Positions 51,882 to 60,354 of a stretch of 64,000 bases of DNA are shown piece after piece. Within the stretch, counting starts at the first letter, position 1, and each line of letters starts with the position of its first letter. The position numbers and the translations under genes are program-made. The stretch spans positions 1 through 64,000 of the forward strand of contig DASRRI010000106.1 of assembly GCA_035695765.1 (NCBI GenBank), in the 5' to 3' direction. A model generated the notes under the pieces. It saw only the letters and a list, made by a program, of their open reading frames with translations, ran no database searches and had not been told where the DNA came from. This stretch comes from Dongia_A sp035695765. Lineage in GTDB: Bacteria; Pseudomonadota; Alphaproteobacteria; Dongiales; Dongiaceae.

Positions 51882-53522
51882 TTACTCCACATTGGCTGAC
51901 GTGTTGGTGTTGGTCTTCAGCAGTACGTTGACCGCCGGTGACAACGCTTCCGGCGGGACGTCCGCCGAACCGTTGGCGTCGGCGTCCGCATCAGCGCTGG
52001 CGCCGTCGTCGGTGACGGCGACAGAGCCGCCGGCGTTGGAGGCTGCCTTCGGGTTGAGACCCTTGGCCTGTGCCTCTGCATTCGCGGCCGCATTCGCCGA
52101 TTGGCCGTTATTGCCGGTGGCGCCGAGATCGATATCGGCTGTGGTACCGGCCGAGCCGTTGCCAACCACATCCGCGGTAGAGCCCGCATCGGCCTCGACT
52201 GCGGATTTCTTGGTGCCGTGCAGCTTGACGGCAGAGCCGAGGTCAATCGACCCTTGGCCGTCGAGCGTGCCGTCGGCGGAGGTGTTGGCTTCGCCGACAT
52301 GCTGCTTGTCCAGCCGGATGCTGCCCGCGGCGTCGGTGCTGGCGTTGGCACTGCCATCGCCGTTGACATCGGCGCTCGCGTTCGAGTCAGCGGTGACGGT
52401 CGCTGTGCTCGGGTTTCGACTCGCAGAGGCATCCGAATGGGCGTCCAGGGATCCTGGGCCATTCAATGTGCTGTCGACATGCGAGCTTGCACTGGCCGGG
52501 TCGGTCAGGCCGACATCGACATCGGTGTTCGCGTCCGCCACGCCGTCGCCGTTGAGATCGGCGGTGGCACCGGCCGCACCCTGGATCTTCTGCCTGCTAC
52601 CCGGAGTGCTGGTTGTGATGCCGGCGTTTGAGCCGACCGAGGCTGAGCCTTCGCTGGCGAGGTCAGCAGAGGCATCGCCGCTGGCGCTGCCGGCAATACC
52701 ATCGTCGGTCACGCCCGCCTTGGATTCGGTCGACGCGTTGCCGGTGCCGTCACCATCGATCGAGACGGCGGCGCCGCCGGTCGATTGTACGGTCGACATG
52801 TCACCGTCCGTCGACAGGCCCGCCGAAGCAGCCGAAGCCGCGCCGATCGAGCCATCGCCGGTCAACGAGCCGCCGGCCGAGGAATCGGAGCTGCCGGTCA
52901 ATCCGGCACCCGACACATCGACGCTAGCGTTGGTGTCGGTCTTCGCATCTGTACCGGTCGCGACGCCATCGGACGTCGCCTGCGCGCCCAGCAGAGTCGA
53001 TCCGCCCGACGTGCCGGCCTGCGAGCCAGCTGAAGACGAGGCGCTCGCTGCGCCGTCGCCTGACGAACTGGCGGTGGCGGAGCTGGACGCAGAAGCGGAG
53101 ACGCCGCTTTGATCTGCGGTTGCGCCTGCATCGGCGTCGCCGGTGGCAGAGGTGCCGCCGGTATCAGCAGTGCCGCCGGTATCAGCGGTGCCACCACTTG
53201 TCGTACCGCCGGTGCTACCGCTGGCCGTACCGCCGGTGCCACCGCTCGTGCTGCCAGTATCCGCGCCGGCGGACGCATCCGCATCCGCGCCGGCGTCAGC
53301 GCCTGCGCTCGCACCATCTGTACCGGCGCTCGCGTCCGCGCCGGCACCAGCGCCTGCGCCCACGTCCGCACCGATCTCTGCGACTTGAATTGGGGTGTCA
53401 GTTAGCTTCGGACCGCCACTGCCCTGAACCAGCGGCGACGCCTGACTGGTCGACATGCCAAATCCCAAGGCCAACGCACCCGCTGCACCCAAGAGGCTCC
53501 AACGGGTTGTTTCCTTCCGCAT
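51882..53522 (-). CDS. Secreted repetitive Ala/Gly/Ser/Asp-rich protein, 546 aa
   Basis: ATG 53522 follows AAGGAG; a signal peptide (LLGAAGALALGFGMSTSQA) is cut near residue 28. The body is almost free of aromatic and large hydrophobic residues and lacks Cys. An N-terminal Ala/Gly/Asp/Thr tract (ADAGADADASAGADTGSTSG) leads to degenerate units of about 66 residues that open ADLNGDGVADANTD (about residue 317), ADVNGDGSANASTD (about 384) and ADVVGNGSAGTTAD (about 451). The first two match Ca-binding DxNxDGxxD loops. A secreted, calcium-stabilised adhesin or matrix protein is likely; I know no family member. Confidence 0.75.
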   Translation of the reverse strand: MRKETTRWSLLGAAGALALGFGMSTSQASPLVQGSGGPKLTDTPIQVAEIGADVGAGAGAGADASAGTDGASAGADAGADADASAGADTGSTSGGTGGTASGSTGGTTSGGTADTGGTADTGGTSATGDADAGATADQSGVSASASSSATASSSGDGAASASSSAGSQAGTSGGSTLLGAQATSDGVATGTDAKTDTNASVDVSGAGLTGSSDSSAGGSLTGDGSIGAASAASAGLSTDGDMSTVQSTGGAAVSIDGDGTGNASTESKAGVTDDGIAGSASGDASADLASEGSASVGSNAGITTSTPGSRQKIQGAAGATADLNGDGVADANTDVDVGLTDPASASSHVDSTLNGPGSLDAHSDASASRNPSTATVTADSNASADVNGDGSANASTDAAGSIRLDKQHVGEANTSADGTLDGQGSIDLGSAVKLHGTKKSAVEADAGSTADVVGNGSAGTTADIDLGATGNNGQSANAAANAEAQAKGLNPKAASNAGGSVAVTDDGASADADADANGSADVPPEALSPAVNVLLKTNTNTSANVE

Positions 53523-53972
53523 GACATACTCCTTTGCGTTTGATCCGGAAGCTCCCGCCAGGAAACCACGTGCCAAGTCGAACGTTGCACGCTCCGTTGC
53601 GGATTTTCTTCGGGGAGGTGCAAGAAAGCCGCGATTTACAAGGCCATCTTCAATATCGCGCTCACGAAGTCTTTCGCTATGTTTCGGTGCTTTTCTGAAT
53701 GGAAGATGAATAGTGAGAACGAGGCGAGAATGAATTGCGTCAACATTGTGGAGATGCATGAACGACTCGCGCGCGATCGACCCGCGCGCGCTGATTCGGA
53801 CTCACGTGGACGAAGAGTGCTGTGAGTTTTCGAGAATCTGCCGAAGCAAGTTGGGGAATCCGCGCGCGCATCGACAGGGCACACAACATTTCGCCGCAAT
53901 TGGCGCGTTGGATCACGCCGAACAAGAACCACATGACGGGAGGAGCTTGGGAAAAGTTGAAGGACGTGCGGC
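53523..53972. other. Intergenic region, 450 bp, no gene seen
   Basis: Divergent promoter space between the repetitive secreted protein (minus) and the acyltransferase (plus). A plus-strand frame of 88 codons overlapping the acyltransferase has no support. No inverted repeat worth naming was found; a GATCGACCCGCGCGCGC-rich patch lies near 53775. Confidence 0.45.
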
Positions 53973-55190
53973 GTGCAGACGGAGTCTCTTAGGGACAGAA
54001 CGCACAACATAGAGCGATTGGATTATCTGGATGGGGTGCGCGGGTGGGCGGCACTGATCGTGGTGTTGCATCATCTCGCATTGACGTTCAAGCCGGTGTG
54101 GCTGAAGACCGGCGAGGTGACGCCCAAGCTGGGACCGTTCTCGTTCCTGGTCGATGGCGGGCTTGCGGTCAGCGTCTTTTTCATCCTCTCCGGCATCGTG
54201 CTCGCGGCGGCCACCGACGGCGCGTTGCGGCGGCTTGGCGGGCCGACGCTCGTTGGGCTGGTCGCGAAACGCTGGTTGCGGCTGATGCTGCCGATCCTCA
54301 CGGTCGCATTGTTTGCGTGGGCGCTGCTGCGCGCCAATTTCAACCTCGCGCCGATGGCGGCCATGTTCACCGGATCGACCTGGGCGACGGGCCTTTTCCC
54401 GCGCTGGTACGATCCGACCTTGCCGCGCGTGCTGTGGGAAGCGGTCTATGGTGCCTTCGCCGGCCCCGAAACGCCGTTCCACAATCCCGTGCTGTGGACG
54501 ATGCGCGTGGAATTTCCGGGTTCGATCCTGACTTTCGCGATCTGTCTGCTGGCGCGCTCGGCGCGCACGCGCCTCATCGTTTGCGCGCTTGCCGCCTTGG
54601 CGCTGCTGCAGACGCCATTCTGGATCCTCAATGAATGCGCGCTGTTCCCGGTCGGCATCATGATGTGGGAAGTTCTGAAGAAGCGCGAAGAGCCGATGAT
54701 GGGACGCATCCCGGATCTATGCGGCTTGGCGCTGGCTGCGTTCGGGCTGGTCGTCCTGCCTGTCCTCGACCATCTGTCCGGCACGGTATCTTTGCGGCAG
54801 GACATGACGAAAGTCGCCGACGATATGGGGCTGATGAACCTCGATCCAGGGGCGTGGCGGGCAGCGCTGATCATCGGCGGCATCTGTCTCTCGCCGACCG
54901 CCATGCGCTTTCTCGGCAATTCGCTGTCGCGCTTCCTCGGCCGGATTTCCTTCGCGATCTATCTCAGCCACTCGCTCGTGCTGGCAAGCCTCGGCGCGCT
55001 CACCTTTATCCTCTTGCAACGCCCGCTGGGGCACACCGGATCGATGGCCGCCGCCACCTTCGGCGTCCTCGCGATCTCGATCACCCTCGGCTGGGGATTG
55101 CACCACTGGGTCGAGCGCCCGGCGATCGCGGTCGCGGGACGCGCAGGCGCGGTTGTGGATCGGATGTGGCGACGAATGGCCACCGTATAA
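53973..55190 (+). CDS. Acyltransferase family 3 membrane protein
   Basis: 405 aa with about ten membrane segments. The N-terminus has the family mark RLDYLDGVRGWAALIVVLHH (catalytic His in the VxxHH-like motif), and WTMRVEFPGSILTFAI and YLSHSLVLASLGA follow as in OafA/WecH-type O-acetyltransferases. GTG 53973 has GAAGGAC upstream. It probably decorates a surface glycan or lipid with acyl groups; the acceptor is unknown. It diverges from the repetitive secreted protein. Confidence 0.87.
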   Translation: MQTESLRDRTHNIERLDYLDGVRGWAALIVVLHHLALTFKPVWLKTGEVTPKLGPFSFLVDGGLAVSVFFILSGIVLAAATDGALRRLGGPTLVGLVAKRWLRLMLPILTVALFAWALLRANFNLAPMAAMFTGSTWATGLFPRWYDPTLPRVLWEAVYGAFAGPETPFHNPVLWTMRVEFPGSILTFAICLLARSARTRLIVCALAALALLQTPFWILNECALFPVGIMMWEVLKKREEPMMGRIPDLCGLALAAFGLVVLPVLDHLSGTVSLRQDMTKVADDMGLMNLDPGAWRAALIIGGICLSPTAMRFLGNSLSRFLGRISFAIYLSHSLVLASLGALTFILLQRPLGHTGSMAAATFGVLAISITLGWGLHHWVERPAIAVAGRAGAVVDRMWRRMATV

Positions 55191-55244
55191 TCCCAGGTCA
55201 TCGCTGATCGAGACTGACAGTGAGCCATTCGGTCCACTCGATCG

Positions 55245-55685
55245 CTATTGCGTTCCGGGCGTGGCGGGAGAATCCGTGGGCGCGGGTTGGAAATCGGCGT
55301 GAACGACCTCCGCGGCTGCGGCCGGCTTCTTTGCCAGTTCCCGGGCTGGCTGGCCGGAGGCAAACTGCGTGCGAATGAATAGATCGCCGAATATCCCCTC
55401 CCTGTCATAGGTCAGCGCAAAGCCGGAGAAGGAACTGACAGCTTCTCCGTCCGCTTTGGTCTTACCCGCATCGTCTTTTTTCGTGGCTACGGGCGGTGCC
55501 ATTTCGCCGACATAGCGCTTGAGTCCTGCATTTACTTCGAGAGGTGTTTGCGGGTTATCGTTCACGTGAATCGCCAGGTTGAAACTCGTGCTCTCGCCAT
55601 AGATGAGCGTATCCTGGCAACCGGCTACGAACGCGCAGGCAGCTGTCAACGCGCTGAGCACCATAATCGATCGACAAGCTCTCAT
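55245..55685 (-). CDS. Lipoprotein of unknown function (third of three)
   Basis: 146 aa. Lipobox FVAGC (Cys23) follows a short signal peptide. The mature part contains ESTSFNLAIHVNDNPQTPLE and GFALTYDREGIFGDLFIRTQ, then a Pro/Ala-rich end. It is last in a run of three lipoproteins on one strand, 21 bp after the second. Family not recognised. Confidence 0.7.
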   Translation of the reverse strand: MRACRSIMVLSALTAACAFVAGCQDTLIYGESTSFNLAIHVNDNPQTPLEVNAGLKRYVGEMAPPVATKKDDAGKTKADGEAVSSFSGFALTYDREGIFGDLFIRTQFASGQPARELAKKPAAAAEVVHADFQPAPTDSPATPGTQ

Positions 55686-55706
55686 GACTTCCCCCGAATA
55701 TTCGAC

Positions 55707-56177
55707 CTATTGCTTCGGCGCATGCGGAATGGCGCAACTGAAGAACTTCGTCATGTCCGCAGTTGTGGCCTGATTGTTCGAGGCGGCGGACGGGTCGGCG
55801 ACTTGCTTGGCAAACTCCCGTGCGGCATCGCCGGTTGCGAGATACTCTGTGAACCCGGTAACGAAAATGCCCTGAACCTTAAGTTCCGAACAAGACAGCA
55901 CTCCCATCGCTTCGTGGGCGTTGAGATTGCTCTGGTCAATGGAGCCGTCGTCTTTCAAGACCGGCGCTGACTTCGGCACGATGGCGGCAAAGCGCCGATC
56001 ATAGCCTACGATGAGATGGCCGGCGGTCTGGTCAGCGTTCATCGCGCCATTGAGGCCGACTATGGTGTTGCTGCCTACGTAAAGATTGGTTGGCTGGCAT
56101 CCCGTCAGTTCCGCGATCAGGGCCAGCGCTGCTCCAGTTGCGATGGCAAACCGGCGGGCTGTTGGCACAATAGACAT
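55707..56177 (-). CDS. Lipoprotein of unknown function (second of three)
   Basis: 156 aa. Lipobox ELTGC (Cys27). The sequence includes GLNGAMNADQTAGHLIVGYD and GIFVTGFTEYLATGDAAREF, similar in layout to the next lipoprotein (a TxxNVxxxxNxxP-like start and RREFAxK part), so the two may be distant paralogues. Its ATG lies inside the 3' end of the first gene, an overlap of 61 bp, in another frame. Confidence 0.7.
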   Translation of the reverse strand: MSIVPTARRFAIATGAALALIAELTGCQPTNLYVGSNTIVGLNGAMNADQTAGHLIVGYDRRFAAIVPKSAPVLKDDGSIDQSNLNAHEAMGVLSCSELKVQGIFVTGFTEYLATGDAAREFAKQVADPSAASNNQATTADMTKFFSCAIPHAPKQ

Positions 56178-56665
56178 GCGACTTCCCCTCTCGTCACTTC
56201 GAAGATCTCGAGCATGGTCTCGTCCGGTTGTTCCGGCAGGTAGGTCAAGCGATAGAAACGAGCGTCCCCCGCACTAACGCGTGCCATGACCGTGGTTGCG
56301 CGGAGACCCAGCGTGAGACTCATGTCATCGCGCGCGAACGTCGTCTCGAGGCCGAGCGTGCGGGAATCGCGCGCAAAGGAGGCGCGCTCCGGCAGCGGTG
56401 CGGTGAAATAGTGCCAGCCGGGGGTCAGCTCCTGTGCGTCGCGCTTGTCGAAGACGTAGGAGCGGCGGCCGATGCCGACCTGCAATCCGGGATCATCGGC
56501 ACGGGTATGGAGATAGGCGCCGGCGGAATAGACGTCGACGACCCAGGCGCCTTCGGCGCTGGTGACGCGGGATGCGAGGAGTCCGACATTGTCAAAGGCG
56601 CAGCCTGCGATCAGCGCGGACGCCAGCGCCAGAACGAGGCCGTTCCAAAGGCACGAAATCCCCAC
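56117..56665 (-). CDS. Lipoprotein of unknown function (first of three)
   Basis: 182 aa. Lipobox LIAGC (Cys22), then VVDVYSAGAYLHTRADDPGL and TTVMARVSAGDARFYRLTYL; two Cys near the C-terminus (VACLLCQQ). The last 61 bp overlap the following lipoprotein, so translation is coupled. The three genes are probably one operon expressed from the region before 56665. The function is unknown; an envelope complex is a fair guess. Confidence 0.7.
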   Translation of the reverse strand: MGISCLWNGLVLALASALIAGCAFDNVGLLASRVTSAEGAWVVDVYSAGAYLHTRADDPGLQVGIGRRSYVFDKRDAQELTPGWHYFTAPLPERASFARDSRTLGLETTFARDDMSLTLGLRATTVMARVSAGDARFYRLTYLPEQPDETMLEIFEVTRGEVACLLCQQPAGLPSQLEQRWP

Positions 56666-56795
56666 CGCTACGCCCCCCGTTGCGGTCTTATAGGAAGCGT
56701 AACAGCGTTATAGGATCGTATCTACCAAAAATCGCGGCGGCGCGGGCACTTGCAGGTGAATTGCGAAACGTCACCTCTGCGGTGTGCGGCCTGCC

Positions 56796-57272
56796 CTAGA
56801 CCTTCTTCAGCAGCCCATGCGCGCGGTGCCATTCCTCGAGCGATTGGCCGGGATATTCATCGCATTGCTGATCGCCGGGCTTAGCATCGACAGGCACCCA
56901 ATCGGCTTTCGAATCCAGCAGGATATGCACGTGTTCCGGTGCCTTCGGCAGCTTGCTGTCGATGGCGCTGGCGAACGGGTGGATGAGCTCCGGCCAGCGT
57001 GGATCCCAGACCCAAAGCGCAGTGCCGCATTTGCTGCAGAAGCTGCGCTCGCCGGGACTCTTTTTGCCGTCAATCCGCGCATGGAACTTGGTGATGAATT
57101 TCTTGCCGCGGACTTTCAGGCTCTTGGCATTGGCGCCAAGATTGATGGCATAGCCGCCGCCGCCCGCGGTCTTGCGGCAGATCGAGCAATAGCACCGAAG
57201 ATAGGGGGCGGGGGCGTAGGCCTTCACGTCGAACTTCACCGCGCCGCAATGGCAGGAGCCTTTCAACTGCAT
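56796..57272 (-). CDS. GFA-family glutathione-dependent formaldehyde-activating-like protein
   Basis: 158 aa. Zinc ligands are complete: CHCGAVKF, RCYCSICRK and FCSKCGTALWVWDP (Mss4-like zinc fold). The family includes S-(hydroxymethyl)glutathione synthase, but most members have no proven activity. Together with a formate dehydrogenase and a methanethiol oxidase in the window it fits handling of formaldehyde, but this link is inference. Start and length are standard. Confidence 0.9.
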   Translation of the reverse strand: MQLKGSCHCGAVKFDVKAYAPAPYLRCYCSICRKTAGGGGYAINLGANAKSLKVRGKKFITKFHARIDGKKSPGERSFCSKCGTALWVWDPRWPELIHPFASAIDSKLPKAPEHVHILLDSKADWVPVDAKPGDQQCDEYPGQSLEEWHRAHGLLKKV

Positions 57273-57305
57273 GGGTCACTCCGTGCTTTGGTGAGGAGCG
57301 CCACC

Positions 57306-58118
57306 TCAGGCGACGCGTTGGAGGCTGATATATCGCCCCGGCGTCAGGCCGAGATGCGCCTTGAAATGCCGCGTGAAATGACTCTGGTCGGCGAAACCCG
57401 CGCCCGCCGCCGCTTCGGCGAGGCTCGCGCCCGTCGCCAGCAGGCGCTGCGCCCGCGCCACGCGCTTTGCCACCAGGTAGCGGTGCGGCGAGCTGCCGAA
57501 CGCGGCACGAAACGCTCGCGCCAAGGCGTAGCGGTCGAGCCCGGTCGCCTGTTCCAGCTCGGCTGACGAGATCGCGGGATCGGTGGTTTCCTCAAGCAAC
57601 TGCCGCGCCCGCTCGGCTGCAGCCAGCGAATGGCGCGCACCGGGGCGGGGCGGCCGACGGTCGCTGCGCCGGTCGAGCGTGTCGGCGAGGCGGGCGATCA
57701 GCCCGTCCATCGCCATCGGCGCCAGCGCGTGGGGGAAATCCTCGAACGCTTCCGTAACGATGGCGGCAAGCTCATCATCGCGGGCCACCGCTTCGCATAT
57801 GAAGGGCGGCGGAGCGCCGTCGAGTGCGGCGCAGATCAAGGCCGGATCCACATAGAGCATGCGATAGGTGAAGCCATCCTTGATGCCGGCATGGCCATCA
57901 TGGACTTCATCCGGATGCAGCACCATGGTTTGGCCTTTGCTGCTGGCTCGTACGGCGCTGCGATAGTGGAATTCCTGTACGCCATCGAGCGTGACGCCGA
58001 TGGCGTAGCAATCGTGGCGATGCGGATCATAGGCATGGCCGTGGAACCGCGCCGCAAGCCGGCGAAAGCCAGGGCAGGGTTCGTCTTGCCGAAGAAAGTC
58101 GTCGCGCGCCTGCATCAT
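57306..58118 (-). CDS. AraC-family transcriptional regulator
   Basis: 270 aa. An AraC-type cupin sensor (HDCYAIGVTLDGVQEFHYRS, then LHPDEVHDGHAG) is followed by the double HTH: SSAELEQATGLDRYALARAF, then LAEAAAGAGFADQSHFTRHF and LGLTPGRYI. Start is ATG 58118 or 58115; a TTG at 58124 opens the frame. It is divergent from a DUF2000 gene, 48 bp away, a typical regulator/target pair. Confidence 0.88.
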   Translation of the reverse strand: MMQARDDFLRQDEPCPGFRRLAARFHGHAYDPHRHDCYAIGVTLDGVQEFHYRSAVRASSKGQTMVLHPDEVHDGHAGIKDGFTYRMLYVDPALICAALDGAPPPFICEAVARDDELAAIVTEAFEDFPHALAPMAMDGLIARLADTLDRRSDRRPPRPGARHSLAAAERARQLLEETTDPAISSAELEQATGLDRYALARAFRAAFGSSPHRYLVAKRVARAQRLLATGASLAEAAAGAGFADQSHFTRHFKAHLGLTPGRYISLQRVA

Positions 58119-58165
58119 GCACAAACGTTCAAGACCGAAGGGCCGAGGCTCCCATTATTGCAGAC

Positions 58166-58576
58166 ATGATCTATCCGACAAAGACCGCCCTTGTGCTCCG
58201 CCGCGATCTGCTGCCCTGGCAGGTCGCCAATGTGGCCGCCTTCCTGACCGGCGGGCTCGCCGGCACCTACCCGGAAATCGTCGGCGAACCGTACCGAGAC
58301 GGCAGCGGCCGATTCTACACACCCTTGGTGCGGGAGCCGGTGTTCGTCTTTGGCGCCGATGCCGCCGACCTCATGCGCACCCATCAGCGGGCGATGTCGC
58401 GCACCTTGCGGATCGCGATCTATACTGCGCCCTTGTTCAAGACCAGCAACGATTCCGACAACCGCGCCGCGGTCGGGGAACAGGCGACGGAGGCACTCGA
58501 CCTGGTGGGAATCGGCATCCACGCCGAGCGGAAGGTTGTGGACAAGGTCATCAACGGCTTGAAATTCTTCGTCTAA
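58166..58576 (+). CDS. DUF2000 family protein
   Basis: 136 aa. The N-terminus KTALVLRRDLLPWQVANVAA and the middle TPLVREPVFVFGADAADL and YTAPLFKTSNDSDNRAAV are family landmarks. The fold resembles peptidyl-tRNA hydrolase-like proteins; function is not known. It is controlled, by position, by the divergent AraC regulator. Confidence 0.88.
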   Translation: MIYPTKTALVLRRDLLPWQVANVAAFLTGGLAGTYPEIVGEPYRDGSGRFYTPLVREPVFVFGADAADLMRTHQRAMSRTLRIAIYTAPLFKTSNDSDNRAAVGEQATEALDLVGIGIHAERKVVDKVINGLKFFV

Positions 58577-58662
58577 CATCGCCCCAGCGCGGCGTTTTCG
58601 GCGGTTGACGAAGCCGCGCCGTCCGGTCTCTATGTCGCCCCGAATTATGGGGTGTCATTTTC

Positions 58663-59595
58663 ATGGTTTCCTTGGTTTTTCACGGCGGTCACTACAAGAC
58701 CGGCTCGACCAGCCTGCAGCACACGTTGCGGGCGGGGGAAAGCGCGCTGGCGGCCGCCGGCATTCTCTATCCACGCGGGCCGGCCGATGGCCAGTTCACC
58801 GATGTTCTGCACGCCGACGTGTTGAACGACTGTTTCACCGGCCGGTACGATCGAGCGGACCGTTACCTCTCGGAGGTAATTGCGACCGCGGAGGCGCAGA
58901 ATTGCAAGACGGTACTGCTGTCCTGCGAGATGGCCACCTCCTTCCACGAGTATCCGGATGCCTTCGCGCACTGGGCGGAGATAACCGGCCGCCTGTTCGA
59001 CGACATCCGCTATGTGTTCGTGGTGCGCGACGCTGTCGGCTATGCGTGTTCGGGATATCGCGAGCTGGTAAGGTCCGGCCGCGCCTCGTTCCATTTCGAT
59101 GCGGTCAGGGGCGAACTCGCCAAACAGCTTTGCCTGCAGCAGCGCTCGATCGTGTTCTTCCGCAACTGGGATAGCAAGCGCGTGACGCTTCTGAGCTACC
59201 GGGCGCTGGCGGCGGAGAACCTGGTGCGCGACCTGGTGCGGGCGCTGGTCGGATTCGAGATCGATCCTGCGATTGTCGCTTTCCTCAACACGTCGCAGAA
59301 GAAGGCGCAAAACATTGCGGCGCTTCTGCTCAACGATGTATACGCCCTGCTGGGCGCGCAGATGGGCCAGGATGCATTCGCGCTCAACGTGCGCAATCTG
59401 GTCAAGGCGGGCGTCAAGCGCGGGAAGTTGCGCCGTGCTTTCGACGAGGAGCTGGCCGCGCGTATCGAACAGGCGTTCCTGGAGGTGACCAACGCCTATG
59501 TCCGCCGCGTGTTCGAGAGCGAGCAAGCTGCTTTCACGCGCAGCCTTGAGGAAATGCCGGCGGACGTACGCAGTTGGCTGACGGCAGAGTCCTAG
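58663..59595 (+). CDS. Sulfotransferase-like protein
   Basis: 310 aa. The PAPS phosphosulfate-binding loop is FHGGHYKTGSTSLQHTL near the N-terminus, and the second site is visible as VVRDAVGYACSGYREL (VRDP-like). The family transfers sulfate to glycans, lipids or peptides. The start ATG is preceded by only a weak ribosome-binding site. The last 4 bp overlap the convergent truncated kinase. Acceptor unknown; PAPS synthesis genes are not in the window. Confidence 0.85.
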   Translation: MVSLVFHGGHYKTGSTSLQHTLRAGESALAAAGILYPRGPADGQFTDVLHADVLNDCFTGRYDRADRYLSEVIATAEAQNCKTVLLSCEMATSFHEYPDAFAHWAEITGRLFDDIRYVFVVRDAVGYACSGYRELVRSGRASFHFDAVRGELAKQLCLQQRSIVFFRNWDSKRVTLLSYRALAAENLVRDLVRALVGFEIDPAIVAFLNTSQKKAQNIAALLLNDVYALLGAQMGQDAFALNVRNLVKAGVKRGKLRRAFDEELAARIEQAFLEVTNAYVRRVFESEQAAFTRSLEEMPADVRSWLTAES

Positions 59596-60269
59596 TCGGC
59601 GGCGGCGCGTCGGCGCCCATCGGCTTGCGGAGCGCGCCAGGCGGGGAGGTCGATGTGGACGCTGGTGCCGCGGCCAAGCTCGCTTTCGATCGTCACCTGC
59701 CCGCCATGCAGCTCCGCCAGCGTGCGCACCAGGATGAGGCCGAGGCCGCTTCCCTTGTGCCGGCGGCTGTGCGCGCTGTCGACCTGCGAGAACGGCTCCA
59801 TCAGGCGCGGCAGGTCGCGCGCGGCGATGCCGATACCGGTATCCGAGACCGTGAGGCGGATGACGCCCTGATTGGTCGGGGCAAGGGCGATCGTGATATG
59901 TCCGCCTTCCGCCGAGAACTTGATTGCGTTTGAGAGCAGGTTGAACAGCAGCTGACGGAAGCTGCGTGCATCAACGATGAGGCTCGGGACAGCTGGGTCG
60001 ATCTGCTGGGCCAGCGTCAAGCCGGCACGGGCGACCTGGTCAGCCATGATGGTCGCGACTTCGCCAACCAGGCCGGCGGCGTCCACCAGCTCCTCGCTCA
60101 GCTCCATCGTGCCGGCTTCGATCTTGGCGAGGTCGAGCAGGTCATTGATCAGCTCCAGCAGGTGCGTGCCGCTGGCATGGATGTCGGCGGCGTAGCCGCG
60201 ATGGGCCGGCGCTCTCTCGTTCAGAACCATGCCGAGGCGCATCACATCCGAGAAGCCGAGGAGCTCCAA
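59592..60269 (-). pseudogene. Truncated histidine kinase, lacking the phospho-accepting His
   Basis: The frame covers most of a kinase C-terminus: LGFSDVMRLGMVLNERAP, a four-helix part (YAADIHASGTHLLELINDLL) and a complete ATPase domain (LLFNLLSNAIKFSAEGG, VSDTGIGIAARDL, GSGLGLILVRTLAELHGG). The usual start of HisKA, the HELRTPLNAI box, is missing: upstream codons read NPLSLNLPLLELLGFSDV. No sensor domain or membrane segment precedes it. TTG 60269 is the only start near. It is either a 5'-truncated remnant or a stand-alone ATPase without autophosphorylation. Confidence 0.7.
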
Positions 60270-60354
60270 TAAAGGAAGGTTTAACGATAGCGGATTGAGC
60301 CAAGGCCTATGCCAAAGGATATGCCATGACCGGAGGTTTCTGCCGCGATGGGCG

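Noticed and set aside
51892..53112. A 406-codon frame antisense to the repetitive secreted protein
   Set aside because: Repetitive GC-rich DNA stays open on both strands. The minus-strand gene has a signal peptide, Shine-Dalgarno site and Ca-loop motifs; the plus frame has none.
53746..54012. An 88-codon plus-strand frame before the acyltransferase
   Set aside because: It overlaps the acyltransferase start in another phase, has no domain and no ribosome-binding site of quality.
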